The position numbers and the translations under genes are program-made. Source: Mycolicibacterium stellerae (GTDB taxonomy: Bacteria > Actinomycetota > Actinomycetes > Mycobacteriales > Mycobacteriaceae). Taken from it: 64,000 nucleotides of DNA. Under the pieces are notes generated by a model. It did no database searches, was not told where the DNA came from, and saw only the letters and a program-made list of their open reading frames with translations. Numbering within the stretch: position 1 is the first letter of the stretch; each line of letters opens with the position of its first letter. Below, piece after piece: positions 45,074 through 54,425 of the stretch. The stretch lies in assembly GCF_003719305.1 (NCBI RefSeq), contig NZ_RARC01000003.1, forward strand, positions 248,001 through 312,000, in the 5' to 3' direction.

Positions 45074-45589
45074 TCATCGAGGCTGCCGGCCAGCGGTGTG
45101 GGCACCGGCACCGTTCGCTGTGTCGATTGGAAGCGGGCGGGGCGGCACCGGCGTGGACACGACTATCGACGTCACGGTCTGCCCATAGATCAGAAACCGG
45201 TCGAGCACGTCTTCCAGCCCGGCGATCGTCGCAGCGTGCACTTTGACCAGGAAGCAGTCCTCGCCGGTGATCCGGTGGCATTCAGTGACCTGAGAGAGCC
45301 CCTCGGCCACCTCGACGATGCGTCCCAATTGTCCTGCGGTCGGCCGGATCCGCGCGAACGCCATCACGGGATAACCCAGCGCGCCGGGATCGACGTCCAT
45401 GCGGAAGCCGGTGATGACCCCCGTGGAACGCAGCCGCTGTACCCGCTCGCTCACAGCCGGAGACGACAGGCCGACCTGGCGACCCAGCGCGGCCATGGTG
45501 ATTCGCGGGTCGTTGTGCAAGGCGATCAGCACTCGCCGATTGATGTCGTCCAGCAGTTCGCCATTAGTAAAGCCAGAAGCTTCAGTCAC
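45074..45589 (-). CDS. Lrp/AsnC family transcriptional regulator
   Basis: The 171-residue protein has the AsnC helix-turn-helix (DDINRRVLIALHNDPRITMAALGRQVGLSSPAVSERV split over residues about 15-50) and the RAM effector domain (AFARIRPTAGQLGRIVEVAE and the CHRITGEDCFLVKVHA strand). Such regulators sense amino acids. The gene is divergent from a DMT exporter with only 43 bp between them, the classic layout for amino-acid-responsive export control. Confidence 0.92.
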   Translation of the reverse strand: MTEASGFTNGELLDDINRRVLIALHNDPRITMAALGRQVGLSSPAVSERVQRLRSTGVITGFRMDVDPGALGYPVMAFARIRPTAGQLGRIVEVAEGLSQVTECHRITGEDCFLVKVHAATIAGLEDVLDRFLIYGQTVTSIVVSTPVPPRPLPIDTANGAGAHTAGRQPR

Positions 45590-45632
45590 AAAACAATCTA
45601 AGGCGATCGGGGCCGATTACCTCAAGTCCGCC

Positions 45633-46595
45633 ATGTTCAGCCGCGTTCACGCCACGCAAGATCAGATGGTGCTCGATGACACGACACCGGCGGCCGCCCG
45701 CCAAGGCCGATTTGCCCGCGCAGTTGCCAGGCTGCCGCCCTCGTCGTACTTCCTTACCAGCGCGGTATTCCACTACCTGGGACCCTCGCTGGCCGTGCTG
45801 CTGTTCACCCATGTGGCGGTGTTGGGGGTGGCGTGGATGCGGGTGGCCGCAGCCGCGGTGGTGTTCTGCGTCTGGCGCCGACCATGGCGAATCATCCTGC
45901 GCGCGAGCATGCCTCAGCGCCGACTTTATCTCGCGCTTGGGGTGGTGCTGGCCGCGATGAACTGCCTGTTCTACCTGGCGGTCGACCGGCTGCCGCTATC
46001 CACCGTGGGAGCCATCGAGTTCCTCGGCACCATCGCACTGGCCGCCGCTGGCAGCCGCACCAAACGCAACTCGGCGGCCCTGGTGGTGGCGGTGGCAGGC
46101 GTCTTCGTGCTGACCGACATCCGCCTGGTATCCGAGCCGCTCGGCTTCGTCTTCGCCTTCGGAAATTGCGTGGGCTTCATGCTGTATGTGGTGCTCGGAC
46201 ACCGGATCGCTACCACCACCACCGACGGGTCCACCAACGACGACCCGATCGGCGGGCAGATGACCGGTATCGACCAGCTGGGTGCCTCGATGCTCATCGC
46301 CGCCCTCGTCGCCACACCGTTCACGGTCGGATTCGCCGCCCCCGCCTTCGCCCATCCCGTCTGGCTGGCATGGGGGATCGGCGTCGGGATTTGCTCCTCG
46401 GTCGTCCCATACATCACCGACCAGCTGGCGATGGCACGCCTGCCCCGCGCCCGGTTCGCCATGATGCTTGCGTTACTACCCGCCGCCGCCACCGTCATCG
46501 GACTGGTCGTGCTCGCACAGGCGCCCACCTGGCGAGACCTCACCGGCATCGGCCTTGTCATGCTCGGCCTTGCCCTCCGCAAAGACGCGACCTGA
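45633..46595 (+). CDS. EamA/DMT superfamily exporter (RhtA-like)
   Basis: I place the start at ATG 45633 (ATG 45666 is an alternative). The 320-residue protein has about ten membrane helices in two EamA repeats, with VGAIEFLGTIALAA and PYITDQLAMARLPRARFAMML as family landmarks. RhtA-like proteins export threonine, homoserine or related amino acids. The divergent AsnC regulator supports an amino-acid exporter role. The 3' end is followed by 198 bp without a gene. Confidence 0.86.
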   Translation: MFSRVHATQDQMVLDDTTPAAARQGRFARAVARLPPSSYFLTSAVFHYLGPSLAVLLFTHVAVLGVAWMRVAAAAVVFCVWRRPWRIILRASMPQRRLYLALGVVLAAMNCLFYLAVDRLPLSTVGAIEFLGTIALAAAGSRTKRNSAALVVAVAGVFVLTDIRLVSEPLGFVFAFGNCVGFMLYVVLGHRIATTTTDGSTNDDPIGGQMTGIDQLGASMLIAALVATPFTVGFAAPAFAHPVWLAWGIGVGICSSVVPYITDQLAMARLPRARFAMMLALLPAAATVIGLVVLAQAPTWRDLTGIGLVMLGLALRKDAT

Positions 46596-46793
46596 CCCCG
46601 GACGGATACAACCGCGTCTTCTACGCCAAAGAGATTGACGCGCAATAGCAGGTCAACTGCATTTTCCTCGCCACTTCGATGTTCCGGCCGTTGGTTGCGT
46701 ACACGCAGAGTGCGTGGGTCATCGCCGTGCAGTGACGGAGTTACCTGCCAGCTCACCCTGGACTATTGCCGACTAACAGGGTATCCAGCCGAT

Positions 46794-48215
46794 ATGGATG
46801 GCATCGGCGCTGGCAACGTGCACACAGTTCTCGCCGATGCCGACGGCACCGCGTATCGGTCGTTGCGACACCGGCCGGTGACCCGGGCGCAGCGCTATGC
46901 CCTTGGCAAGAGTCTGCGAAAGCGGGTGCCGCGCAAATCGCTAGCCGACTGGACGGCGCCTTCTGATCGTCCCGACCCTGTGGACCTGATCAACGTCAGT
47001 CACCAGGGCAGGGTCGACCGGCTGATCCCCATCCGGGTCGGTCGCATGGTCGACTCGCCGTACGGCTTCTTGCGCGGTACCGCGGTGGTGATGGCTGAGG
47101 ACGTCGCGCATCTGCCCGCAACGGGGATCACACCGGTGGTGTGTGGTGACTCGCACTTCGGCAACTTCGGGTTCTACGCATCTCCCGAGCTGGATCTGGT
47201 GATCGACCTCAACGACTTCGACGAGGCGCACCCAGGCTGCTGGGAGTGGGACCTGCGGCGGTTGGCCGCCAGTATCTGGGTCGCCGGGCGCCACAACGGG
47301 ACGTCGGAGGACCACTGCGGCAACGCGGTGCGGTCCTGTGTGAGCTCGTATCGTCACGAACTGCGGCGTCTCGCCGATCTGCCGTTGTTCACAAGGTCTT
47401 TCGTTCGGCTTGATGTCGACAGGCTGGCAGCCGAGACGGCGGGCCCGCTCAGTGAAGAGGTCGTGCGGTCGGCGAAGCGGGCGCGACACCGCACCGGCGA
47501 CCGGGCGCTGCCGCGCTTCACCCATGAGGTGGATGGCGAGCGGAGGATTGTCGAGGAGCCACCTCTGATCACGCGGCTTCCTGCACGTGAAGCGGAGTTA
47601 CTGGCGCAGGCACTCGACGAATATCTTGAAACGCTGCCCTCGTACTGGCGACGCGTTCTCGGTGGCTACACGTTGGTCGATGTTGCCCACAAGGTCGTCG
47701 GGGTGGGAAGTGTCGGCCTGCGCGCCTATGTGGCGCTGCTGGAGGGTTCATCGGAATCCGACGTTGTTTTCCTGCAGCTCAAGCAAGCTCGCCGATCAGT
47801 GCTCGGGCGCTACGTGCACGGCGAATCGGCATGGCACGCGCACCAGGGGCAGAGGGTGGTGGAATACCAACAGTCACTGCAGACGGTGAGCGACCCACTA
47901 CTGGGGTGGACCACGATGGACGGCCTGCAATACTACGTGCGGCAGTTCCGAAACATGAAGGGCCGCATACCTTTAGATGCGATCGATGCCGCCGCGCTGG
48001 CCGATTACGCCGGAGTGGTCGGCCAGTTGCTCGCGAAGGGGCACGCCAGAACCAGCGGCGCATCGATGATCGCCGGGTACATGGGCAGCTCCGACCGGGT
48101 CGACAGGGCACTGTGCAAGTTCGCGCGGCGCTACGCCGATCAGACCGAAGCCGACCACGCCGCACTGGTCGGCGCCGTCGACCGCGGACTGCTGCCCGTC
48201 GAGCGCGGGGTCTAG
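46794..48215 (+). CDS. DUF2252 family protein
   Basis: This 473-residue protein starts at ATG 46794. The DUF2252 pattern is complete: PYGFLRGTAVVMAEDVA, VCGDSHFGNFGFYASPE, DLNDFDEAHPGCWEWDLRRLA, VGVGSVGLRAYVALL, and the C-terminal GYMGSSDRVDRALCKFARRYADQ. The fold resembles aminoglycoside-phosphotransferase/kinase-like proteins, with the GDxHxxN-like motif as a putative active site. The biochemical function is not known. It lies at the left end of the dormancy-type block, but no strong DosR box was found before it. Confidence 0.88.
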   Translation: MDGIGAGNVHTVLADADGTAYRSLRHRPVTRAQRYALGKSLRKRVPRKSLADWTAPSDRPDPVDLINVSHQGRVDRLIPIRVGRMVDSPYGFLRGTAVVMAEDVAHLPATGITPVVCGDSHFGNFGFYASPELDLVIDLNDFDEAHPGCWEWDLRRLAASIWVAGRHNGTSEDHCGNAVRSCVSSYRHELRRLADLPLFTRSFVRLDVDRLAAETAGPLSEEVVRSAKRARHRTGDRALPRFTHEVDGERRIVEEPPLITRLPAREAELLAQALDEYLETLPSYWRRVLGGYTLVDVAHKVVGVGSVGLRAYVALLEGSSESDVVFLQLKQARRSVLGRYVHGESAWHAHQGQRVVEYQQSLQTVSDPLLGWTTMDGLQYYVRQFRNMKGRIPLDAIDAAALADYAGVVGQLLAKGHARTSGASMIAGYMGSSDRVDRALCKFARRYADQTEADHAALVGAVDRGLLPVERGV

Positions 48216-48268
48216 CAAGGACGACAGCACCGCCGACTGACGAGGGTTGACGTCTGCCCTTCAGCTCA

Positions 48269-48282
48269 GGGCCTTTGGGCCC
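48269..48282. promoter_or_regulatory. DosR-box-like site upstream of the Rv1733c-like gene
   Basis: GGGCCTTTGGGCCC matches 12 of 14 positions of the DosR consensus GGGACTTNNGTCCC and lies 68 bp before the start at 48351. Confidence 0.65.
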
Positions 48283-48350
48283 TAATGAACCGCCGTTTCC
48301 GCGCCCACGATGGACGGAACACCGCCATCCGGATGCCAGAGGAGACGGCT

Positions 48351-48941
48351 ATGGACACTTTCGGGACCCAGACGCGGCGCAGATGGTTGGCCGCCGCCTT
48401 GGGCCGCAACCCACTTGTGCGCCGCAGCGATCGTATCGAGGCATGGTCATTCGTGGTGGCGGCGCTGATTTTGGCGGTGGCGACTCCGATCATCTGTGCC
48501 TTCGGGACATCGTTGCAGGACAGCCGCTCTCGAACTTATGCAGAAGAAGCGATGCATCGACACATGGCGACGGCGACCGCGATCGAAGAAGGCCAACTGA
48601 TGATCGGGCCCAGCCATATTTGGTATACCGCGAAGGCCCAGTGGGGAGCTGCCAATGGGCGACATGTGGGAGTTGTGAGGTGGCCCGACAGCGTGAAGGT
48701 CGGTGATCAGCAGCGTATCTGGGTCGACGACGACGGCCGGCTCGCGCAGCCACCCAAGCCGCCCAGTCGTGCGGCGGTTGACGCCTTGGCAATCGCGATA
48801 GGGGTCTGGTTCGGAGTGTTGGATGCTCTCGCAGGAACGTGGTACGCCATCCGGCGGCGGCTCGACACGCGGCGTCTCGCGCAATGGGATGTGGAGGTCA
48901 GCGGCCTCTTCACGAGCGATGACCAGAGGAAGTCTCAATAA
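48351..48941 (+). CDS. Rv1733c-like conserved transmembrane protein (dormancy antigen family)
   Basis: The protein has 196 residues and an ATG after GAGGAG; the in-frame extension upstream is rejected. Recognisable strings are NPLVRRSDRIEAW, TSLQDSRSRTYAEEA, and RIWVDDDGRLAQPPKPPSRA, matching the Rv1733c family of the M. tuberculosis DosR regulon. Two membrane helices (about residues 36-58 and 145-170) flank an extracytoplasmic domain. The function is unknown. A DosR-like box lies upstream. Confidence 0.9.
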   Translation: MDTFGTQTRRRWLAAALGRNPLVRRSDRIEAWSFVVAALILAVATPIICAFGTSLQDSRSRTYAEEAMHRHMATATAIEEGQLMIGPSHIWYTAKAQWGAANGRHVGVVRWPDSVKVGDQQRIWVDDDGRLAQPPKPPSRAAVDALAIAIGVWFGVLDALAGTWYAIRRRLDTRRLAQWDVEVSGLFTSDDQRKSQ

Positions 48942-48947
48942 CTGGCC

Positions 48948-48956
48948 GGGACTTCG
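48948..48956. promoter_or_regulatory. DosR-box half site upstream of the universal stress protein operon
   Basis: GGGACTTCG matches the left half of the DosR consensus exactly. The right half is poor, so this is only a possible site for the operon starting at 49029. Confidence 0.4.
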
Positions 48957-49028
48957 CGTTGTGCCAAACCGGCAAGGTTTTCAAGCCGCAATGAACGCAT
49001 CTATTTCGCAAATGAAGGAGAGTGCAGA

Positions 49029-49916
49029 ATGTCCACTCCGACAACACATCGCGGCATCATTGTCGGCGTCGACGGTTCCCCGCCGTCGGAGGTCGCTGTC
49101 GACTGGGCGGCACGAGAAGCTTCGATGCGCAACCTTCCGCTCACCATCCTCTATGCCGCTCCGGCGGCCATGGTGCCAGCTGAAATACCCATCCCTGCGA
49201 GTCTCGCCGAGCGGGTGGAAGAGCACGGGCATGAGGTGCTGCGTGGCGCGCGAAACATCGCCGAGGATGCTACTGAAGGGGCGGGCCCGATCCATATTGA
49301 GACCGAGATCGTCAACGCCGCGGTATTGCCCACACTGATCGATCGATCAAAAGATGCAGACATGATCGTGGTGGGCTCCCGCGGGCTTGGAGCTATCGCG
49401 CGCCGGCTGCTCGGCTCTGTCAGTTCGGGGCTCATCCACCACGCCCACTGTCCGGTCGCTGTCATCCACGATGAGGATCCGAAGGCGCCGCGGCCGGCCA
49501 AGGCTCCGGTAGTGGTCGGTATCGATAGTTCACCGGCTTCCGAGCAGGCGACGGCGATCGCCTTCGAGGAGGCCTCGCGCCGAGCCGTTGATCTCGTCGC
49601 GGTCCACGCCTGGAGCGACTTCTCGGCCTTCGAGGAGTTACCCCCCGGCGCTTGGGATCAACTCGAGACGGCTGCGAAGGAGACGCTTGATGAACGGCTG
49701 GCTGCGTGGCAGCAGCGCTATCCCGACGTCTGCGTGCGCCATGTCGTTTCATTGGACAAACCCGCCCATCAGTTGCTGGAGCAGTCGAAGTCCGCGCAGT
49801 TGACGGTGGTTGGCAGCCACGGTCGCGGTGGGTTTGCGGGGATGTTGCTTGGCTCGGTCAGCTCAGCCGTCGCGCAATCAGCGCGCGTGCCCGTGATCGT
49901 CGCTCGACAGTCCTGA
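49029..49916 (+). CDS. universal stress protein, tandem Usp domains
   Basis: The 295-residue protein has two Usp domains (about 8-150 and 158-293). Each carries an ATP-binding motif: [15 protein letters not shown] and [15 protein letters not shown] with following Ser. This is the double-domain, ATP-binding Usp type abundant in the mycobacterial DosR regulon. It is the first of five closely spaced genes (49029-52876). The product is probably a cytoplasmic energy or redox sensor during hypoxia. Confidence 0.92.
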   Translation: MSTPTTHRGIIVGVDGSPPSEVAVDWAAREASMRNLPLTILYAAPAAMVPAEIPIPASLAERVEEHGHEVLRGARNIAEDATEGAGPIHIETEIVNAAVLPTLIDRSKDADMIVVGSRGLGAIARRLLGSVSSGLIHHAHCPVAVIHDEDPKAPRPAKAPVVVGIDSSPASEQATAIAFEEASRRAVDLVAVHAWSDFSAFEELPPGAWDQLETAAKETLDERLAAWQQRYPDVCVRHVVSLDKPAHQLLEQSKSAQLTVVGSHGRGGFAGMLLGSVSSAVAQSARVPVIVARQS

Positions 49917-49960
49917 GGATTTTGCCGGACGGGCGCTGAACGTGAAGTAGGAGGTTATCG

Positions 49961-50224
49961 ATGAAGGCGAAGACCGGCGATTGGTTGGTGATGAAGGGCC
50001 TGACCATAGATCGACCCGAACACCGCGGTCTCATCACCGAGGTGCACTCAGACGATGGGTCACCGCCGTACGTGGTGCATTGGCTCGACAGCGGCCGCAT
50101 TACAACCGTCTTCCCAGGGCCTGACGCGATAGTCGTCACCGCGGCTGAGCAGCAGACGGCGGACGCGCGCGCGAACCGTCGGCTCAACACCCTCCGGTCT
50201 GCGAAGGCCCGGGATCAGTCATGA
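49961..50224 (+). CDS. DUF1918 domain protein
   Basis: This 87-residue protein has an ATG after AGGAGG. The N-terminal KAKTGDWLVMKGLTIDRPEHRGLITEV and YVVHWLDSGRITTVFPGPDA match DUF1918, a small beta-barrel fold common in actinobacteria and often linked to stress operons. A basic C-terminal tail follows. Its stop overlaps the next start (ATGA). Confidence 0.85.
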   Translation: MKAKTGDWLVMKGLTIDRPEHRGLITEVHSDDGSPPYVVHWLDSGRITTVFPGPDAIVVTAAEQQTADARANRRLNTLRSAKARDQS

Positions 50225-51240
50225 CGCGCTATACAAAGCACCGAGTTTCGTTTGATTCGGCCGGATCAACGATCGCCGCGGTGATGTACCTACCGACTTC
50301 AACGGCCCCGACGATGCCCTGTGTGGTTCTTGCCCACGGATTCTCGGGAACGATGGATTGGATCGTCCCGGAGTTCGCAGCGAGATTCGCCGATGGTGGC
50401 TTGGCGGCCTTGATCTTCGACTACCGATTCCTCGGTGAGAGTGAGGGAGAACCCCGGCAACTGATCATCAGTTCGAGGCAGCGCGATGACTTGCGCCGCG
50501 CCGTTGATTATGTTCGTTCACGAACGGACATCGACGCGAGCCGGGTCGCGCTGTGGGGCACATCGCTCGGCGGCAACCATGTCTTGACGCTGGCGCAGGA
50601 AGATCCCACGATCGCCGCGGTCGTCGCCAACGTGCCGGCCGTCGATATGTTCTCAGGGATCCGTGGCCGTTATGTTCCCCCGCACATGCGCATGCCGATG
50701 CGGAAAATCGTCGGTGCAACGATGCGCCTGCTTGGCGCAGCGATCCTCGATCAGGCGCGAGGCGCGCTTGGGTTGGCGCCGTTCTACATCGAGGTATTTG
50801 GCCGCCTCGGCCACGCCGCCTTCAGCGATCCCGACCTCACTGACCTGTTCGCCGCGGTGGAGCAAAATGCGCCCTCCTGGCGCAACCGGGTGACTCCGCG
50901 ATTCCTCCTCACCGCACCCCGCTATCGCGACGGTTCATTCGGCCGGATCGCGGCACCGCTGATGGTGACGGTCGCCCGCGACGACGAAGTGATGTCTACC
51001 AGTTTCATCAAGGAAAAAGTGGCGCAGGCTCCGCATCACCAGATTCGGGAGTATCCAGTGAGGCATTTCGACATGTACCACGGCGCTGTGCGAGACGAGG
51101 TGGCGGCAGACCACCTTGCCTTCCTGCAACTGCACCTGATGGACCAAGGGTGTTGCAGTGATCGCGAGCCGAATGGCCTGCGCTCGATTACTTTTGGCCC
51201 TGACGCCAACGATGCACCACGGCGTAGGACTAAGACGTGA
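50221..51240 (+). CDS. alpha/beta hydrolase, dienelactone-hydrolase/acyl-peptidase-like
   Basis: This 339-residue protein begins in the DUF1918 stop. Oxyanion LAHGFSGTMDW, FDYRFLGESEGEPRQ and the nucleophile elbow WGTSLGGNH with Ser mark an alpha/beta hydrolase. The acid is likely in ARDDEVMS and the His in PVRHFDMYHG. This YRFLGESxGEPRQ type is common in mycobacteria and poorly characterised. It is co-translated with its neighbours, so it probably acts under the same stress conditions. Confidence 0.85.
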   Translation: MTRYTKHRVSFDSAGSTIAAVMYLPTSTAPTMPCVVLAHGFSGTMDWIVPEFAARFADGGLAALIFDYRFLGESEGEPRQLIISSRQRDDLRRAVDYVRSRTDIDASRVALWGTSLGGNHVLTLAQEDPTIAAVVANVPAVDMFSGIRGRYVPPHMRMPMRKIVGATMRLLGAAILDQARGALGLAPFYIEVFGRLGHAAFSDPDLTDLFAAVEQNAPSWRNRVTPRFLLTAPRYRDGSFGRIAAPLMVTVARDDEVMSTSFIKEKVAQAPHHQIREYPVRHFDMYHGAVRDEVAADHLAFLQLHLMDQGCCSDREPNGLRSITFGPDANDAPRRRTKT

Positions 51241-52082
51241 CCAACCGGACTGACTTACCGCAAACCATCGACGTGGACGTGGCCACGCACGGTCGACTGC
51301 CGAATGACGCGGCCGAGTATGCGCGAAGCAAGGTCGCCGACCTCGGCAGGTTCACCCACCGACCGTTGGCGCACGCCCGAGTGCGACTGACCCGACATTC
51401 CGATCCGGCCGTCGAAAGGCCCATCGTCGCGCAGGCCAACGTGGACATGGACGGCCGTCTGGTCCGTGCGCAGGCCGACGGCGCGACCGCGCATGAAGCG
51501 ATCGATCAACTCGAGGCGAGGCTACGGCGAAACATCGCACGGGCCGCCGATCACTGGGAGGCGCGGCGCGGCCAACGACCCCGTCCGCCTGAGTGGCGAC
51601 ATCAGTCCGAGCCCACCCAACGACAGAATTACTTCCCGAGACCCGCCGCCGAGCGTCGGATCGTCCGTCGCAAATCGTTCACCCTGAAGCCATGCACGGT
51701 CGATGTAGCGGCACTGGAAATGGATCTGCTCGACTACGACTTCCACCTCTTCACCGAGGAACGCACCGGCATCGCCACGGTCCTTTACCGGGGCGGGCAA
51801 ACCGGCTATCGCCTCGCTCAAGTGGCGCCCACTTCTGCAGATGAACTGGCCCCGTTCGCCCTGCCCGCCACCATCAGCCCGCAACCGGTGCCGTGCCTCA
51901 CCGTCGGAGAGGCGAAAGAACGCCTCGGTCTCCTCGACCTACCGTTCCTGTTCTACGTAGATGCCGCCGAGGGTCGCGCCAGCGTGCTGTACCACCGCTA
52001 CGACGGGCACTACGGACTGATCACTCCCGCAGGTGAGGAATCGGCCGTTCGCGCACCCTCCGAGACGGGAGAACAGTCATGA
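51237..52082 (+). CDS. hpf: ribosome hibernation-promoting factor, long form with two C-terminal modules
   Basis: The 281-residue protein has a GTG start overlapping the previous stop. Residues about 8-105 form the S30AE ribosome-binding domain (SKVADLGRFTHRPLAHARVRL, EAIDQLEARLRRNI). Two repeats of the HPF C-terminal dimerisation module follow: IVRRKSFTLKPCTVDVAALE with DYDFHLFTEERTG, and LTVGEAKERLGLLDLPFLFY. The second module is unusual, since most long HPFs have one. Rv0079 of M. tuberculosis is a DosR-regulated member. The likely role is to inactivate or protect ribosomes in dormancy. Confidence 0.9.
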   Translation: MTNRTDLPQTIDVDVATHGRLPNDAAEYARSKVADLGRFTHRPLAHARVRLTRHSDPAVERPIVAQANVDMDGRLVRAQADGATAHEAIDQLEARLRRNIARAADHWEARRGQRPRPPEWRHQSEPTQRQNYFPRPAAERRIVRRKSFTLKPCTVDVAALEMDLLDYDFHLFTEERTGIATVLYRGGQTGYRLAQVAPTSADELAPFALPATISPQPVPCLTVGEAKERLGLLDLPFLFYVDAAEGRASVLYHRYDGHYGLITPAGEESAVRAPSETGEQS

Positions 52083-52876
52083 CAGGCAGCGAACTGCACA
52101 GGTCGGTAGTGGTCGGCATCGACGGTTCCGAGATTGCCGTCCGGACGGCGGAGTGGGCCGTCGATGAAGCGGTCAGCCGAAACGTGCCGCTACGCCTGGT
52201 CTACGTCACCAAGGTCACCCACCCCTCCTTCGAGGAGTACGAGCAGGAGATGAAGACGGCCGAGGCGGCGCTGCGCGCGGCGCAATCGGCAGTTGAGGCC
52301 CTCGGACAGCCGGTCAAGGTCGAAACCGTAATCGAGCCAGGACTTCCCGGCGTGACACTCGTCACCGAGTCCAGGGACGCCGACTTGCTGTGTGTCGGCT
52401 CCGTGGGGATAGGGCGCTATGCGCGAGCGGTGCTGGGGTCGACCGCGACAGAAGTGGCCGAACACGCGCTCTGTCCGGTGGTGATCATCCGGACGGCGCG
52501 CAATCGTCCGGAATCCGATATCAATTGGGTGGTCGTGACCCTAAATGACTTGCCGGAGAATGCGGAAGTAGTGGAGCAAGCATTGCGGGAGGCCAGCCTG
52601 CGGAAGGCCCCCGTTCTCGCGGTGGCCGTGCAGTCGCGGGGCAACGATCACGAGCTCGAGCGCCGAGTCGATGAATTAAGGCGTCGCCATCCCGATCTAC
52701 ACGTCTATCCAGTCGCCACCGATGACGACATCGCCCACTTCCTCGAAGACAACGACGAACGCGTTCAGCTCACCGTCATCGGCCCGCCAGACGTGGGCGA
52801 ACTGGCGCGCATTGTCGGCCCGCACGGCCATCCGCTGTTTCGGCACGCCGAGTCCTCGGTGCTTGTGGTGCGCTGA
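52079..52876 (+). CDS. universal stress protein, tandem Usp domains (second domain divergent)
   Basis: This 265-residue protein starts in the HPF stop (ATGA). The first Usp domain (about 8-145) has the usual VGSVGIGRYARAVLGSTATE nucleotide loop. The second (about 150-263) is shorter, ends ARIVGPHGHPLFRHAESSVLVV, and lacks the full G-2x-G-9x-G(S/T) motif, so ATP binding there is doubtful. It is the last gene of the operon. Confidence 0.9.
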   Translation: MTGSELHRSVVVGIDGSEIAVRTAEWAVDEAVSRNVPLRLVYVTKVTHPSFEEYEQEMKTAEAALRAAQSAVEALGQPVKVETVIEPGLPGVTLVTESRDADLLCVGSVGIGRYARAVLGSTATEVAEHALCPVVIIRTARNRPESDINWVVVTLNDLPENAEVVEQALREASLRKAPVLAVAVQSRGNDHELERRVDELRRRHPDLHVYPVATDDDIAHFLEDNDERVQLTVIGPPDVGELARIVGPHGHPLFRHAESSVLVVR

Positions 52877-52917
52877 AAAGCCGTTGCACCACAGGTGCTT
52901 TACGCTCCGCTTCGGGG

Positions 52918-53514
52918 CTAGAGATCTGACTTGTTGATGATGTCCAACGCCGCCTCGAGATGCTTCTCGCCCTGCTGCAGATCGGATGAGAACTCACCCC
53001 CGTAGCTATTCATGGATCCGGCGATGACCGATAGGCACATGTGGGAGGCGTTGTGGATGTCCTGTATCGCCGCGGCGATTTCGGCTGTCAGGTCCGGGTC
53101 GGGAGAGGGCAGATGTGCCTGGAGCTTCACCTGCGCCGTGTCGTGCAGCTGCTGACACGTGTCCTCGATCTGGTTTGGGTCCACCTGTTTATCCACCGCC
53201 CGATTCGCGGTGGCCAGGGTGTCTTTCAGCTCCTCGAAGTCCCCTTGAGCCGTTGACCACCACTGTCGCACCGCCGCACCCTCGACGTCTTTCGGTGCGG
53301 ACGATGTGTCGCCTTTGGAACCGCTCACCAGGACGAAACCGACGGTGCCCGCGACGACGAGAAGAAGTGCCGCGGCGACACCGGCGCCGACGACGATCCA
53401 CCGCCGTCGGTTCATGCGTTCGTTTTCTGCCGACGTCGGAACAATCAAGGCGTCACAGACCTGACAGAGTTGTTGGTCTGCCGGATTGTGGTGTCCGTTG
53501 GGACAAATCAACAT
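52918..53514 (-). CDS. zinc-ribbon single-pass membrane protein
   Basis: I choose the ATG at 53514 because it places MLICPNGHHNPADQQLCQVC at the start, a CPxGH...CxxC zinc-ribbon. A membrane helix follows at about residues 35-60 (WIVVGAGVAAALLLVVAGTV), then an extracytoplasmic helical domain with conserved Cys (DTCQQLHD and HMCLSVI). It reads in the same direction as the Usp gene that ends 11 bp before it, so the two are likely co-transcribed from the DosR-like promoter at 54.6 kb. The function is unknown. Confidence 0.8.
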   Translation of the reverse strand: MLICPNGHHNPADQQLCQVCDALIVPTSAENERMNRRRWIVVGAGVAAALLLVVAGTVGFVLVSGSKGDTSSAPKDVEGAAVRQWWSTAQGDFEELKDTLATANRAVDKQVDPNQIEDTCQQLHDTAQVKLQAHLPSPDPDLTAEIAAAIQDIHNASHMCLSVIAGSMNSYGGEFSSDLQQGEKHLEAALDIINKSDL

Positions 53515-53525
53515 GGTGCCCCGCG

Positions 53526-54395
53526 CTAACTGCGAACCACTAAGACTGGACATTTCGCCGCTTCCGCGACGGCCGTGCTCACCGAGCCGAGAAGCATGCC
53601 GGCAAATCCCCCGCGGCCGCGGCTTCCGAGGACTACCAGCGCAGAATGCTGCGACTCGTCGACGAGCCAACGCGCAGGCCGGTCACATACGATTCGCCGC
53701 CGAATGTGGACGTCCGGATATTGCTCCTGCCAACCTGCCAGACGCTCGGCGAGCACCTCGTTTCCCAGGTCTTCGTACTCGTGCCAATCCATGCCAAGCA
53801 CGGGGGTGATGCCGACGTCACTCCATGCGTGCAAGGCAACCAAATCAACCCCACGCCGCGACGCTTCTTCGAACGCCAACGCGGTGGCCGACTCGGAGGC
53901 AGGTGAGCCGTCGATACCGACCAGCACAGGCAAAGTGGGATCTGCGGCAACGGTTTCGTTGGCGTGGACGACCGCGACGGGGCAATGGGCGTGATGGAGC
54001 AACGTCCGACTTATCGATCCGAGCACCGATCCACTGATCGCGCCGAGGCCTCGGCTACCGGCGACAATCATTTCCGCCTGCCTGGACGCACTCACGAGGC
54101 CCGGGGCGACATAGTCATGCACCACCCGAGCCTTGAGGCCCGGAAGCTTCGCGTCACCGACCTCGGCCTGAAATATTTTCTGCGCCTGTTCGATGGCCTG
54201 CTGAGCGTTCTCCTCCTGCGACTCAGCGAAACTCGATCGAAGGTATCCGACCGGCCACGTGACAACGACCGGAGCGACGACATGCACGAGCGTGACGTCC
54301 GCCTCGCGCATCACAGCCTCGCGGGCCGCCCACCGCACGGCGGCGTCCGACTCAGCCGATCCGTCAACAGCGACCATGATGCCGTGTTTGGACAT
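53526..54395 (-). CDS. universal stress protein, tandem Usp domains
   Basis: The 289-residue protein has two complete Usp domains with ATP loops [15 protein letters not shown] and [15 protein letters not shown], like the Usp at 49029. A 31-residue membrane peptide gene lies directly upstream and the zinc-ribbon gene directly downstream. Strong DosR-like boxes at 54593-54621 precede the unit, supporting hypoxia-induced expression. Confidence 0.92.
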   Translation of the reverse strand: MSKHGIMVAVDGSAESDAAVRWAAREAVMREADVTLVHVVAPVVVTWPVGYLRSSFAESQEENAQQAIEQAQKIFQAEVGDAKLPGLKARVVHDYVAPGLVSASRQAEMIVAGSRGLGAISGSVLGSISRTLLHHAHCPVAVVHANETVAADPTLPVLVGIDGSPASESATALAFEEASRRGVDLVALHAWSDVGITPVLGMDWHEYEDLGNEVLAERLAGWQEQYPDVHIRRRIVCDRPARWLVDESQHSALVVLGSRGRGGFAGMLLGSVSTAVAEAAKCPVLVVRS

Positions 54396-54425
54396 TGCAT
54401 ACTCCTTGCCCAGATGTTGGGGCGT

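Noticed and set aside
46766..46793. Possible DosR box before the DUF2252 gene (GGACTATTGCC)
   Set aside because: Too many mismatches to the consensus, notably in the right half, to call it a site.
52877..52917. Short hairpin GCACC-ACA-GGTGC followed by TTT between convergent genes
   Set aside because: A five-base stem with three T is too weak to call a terminator.
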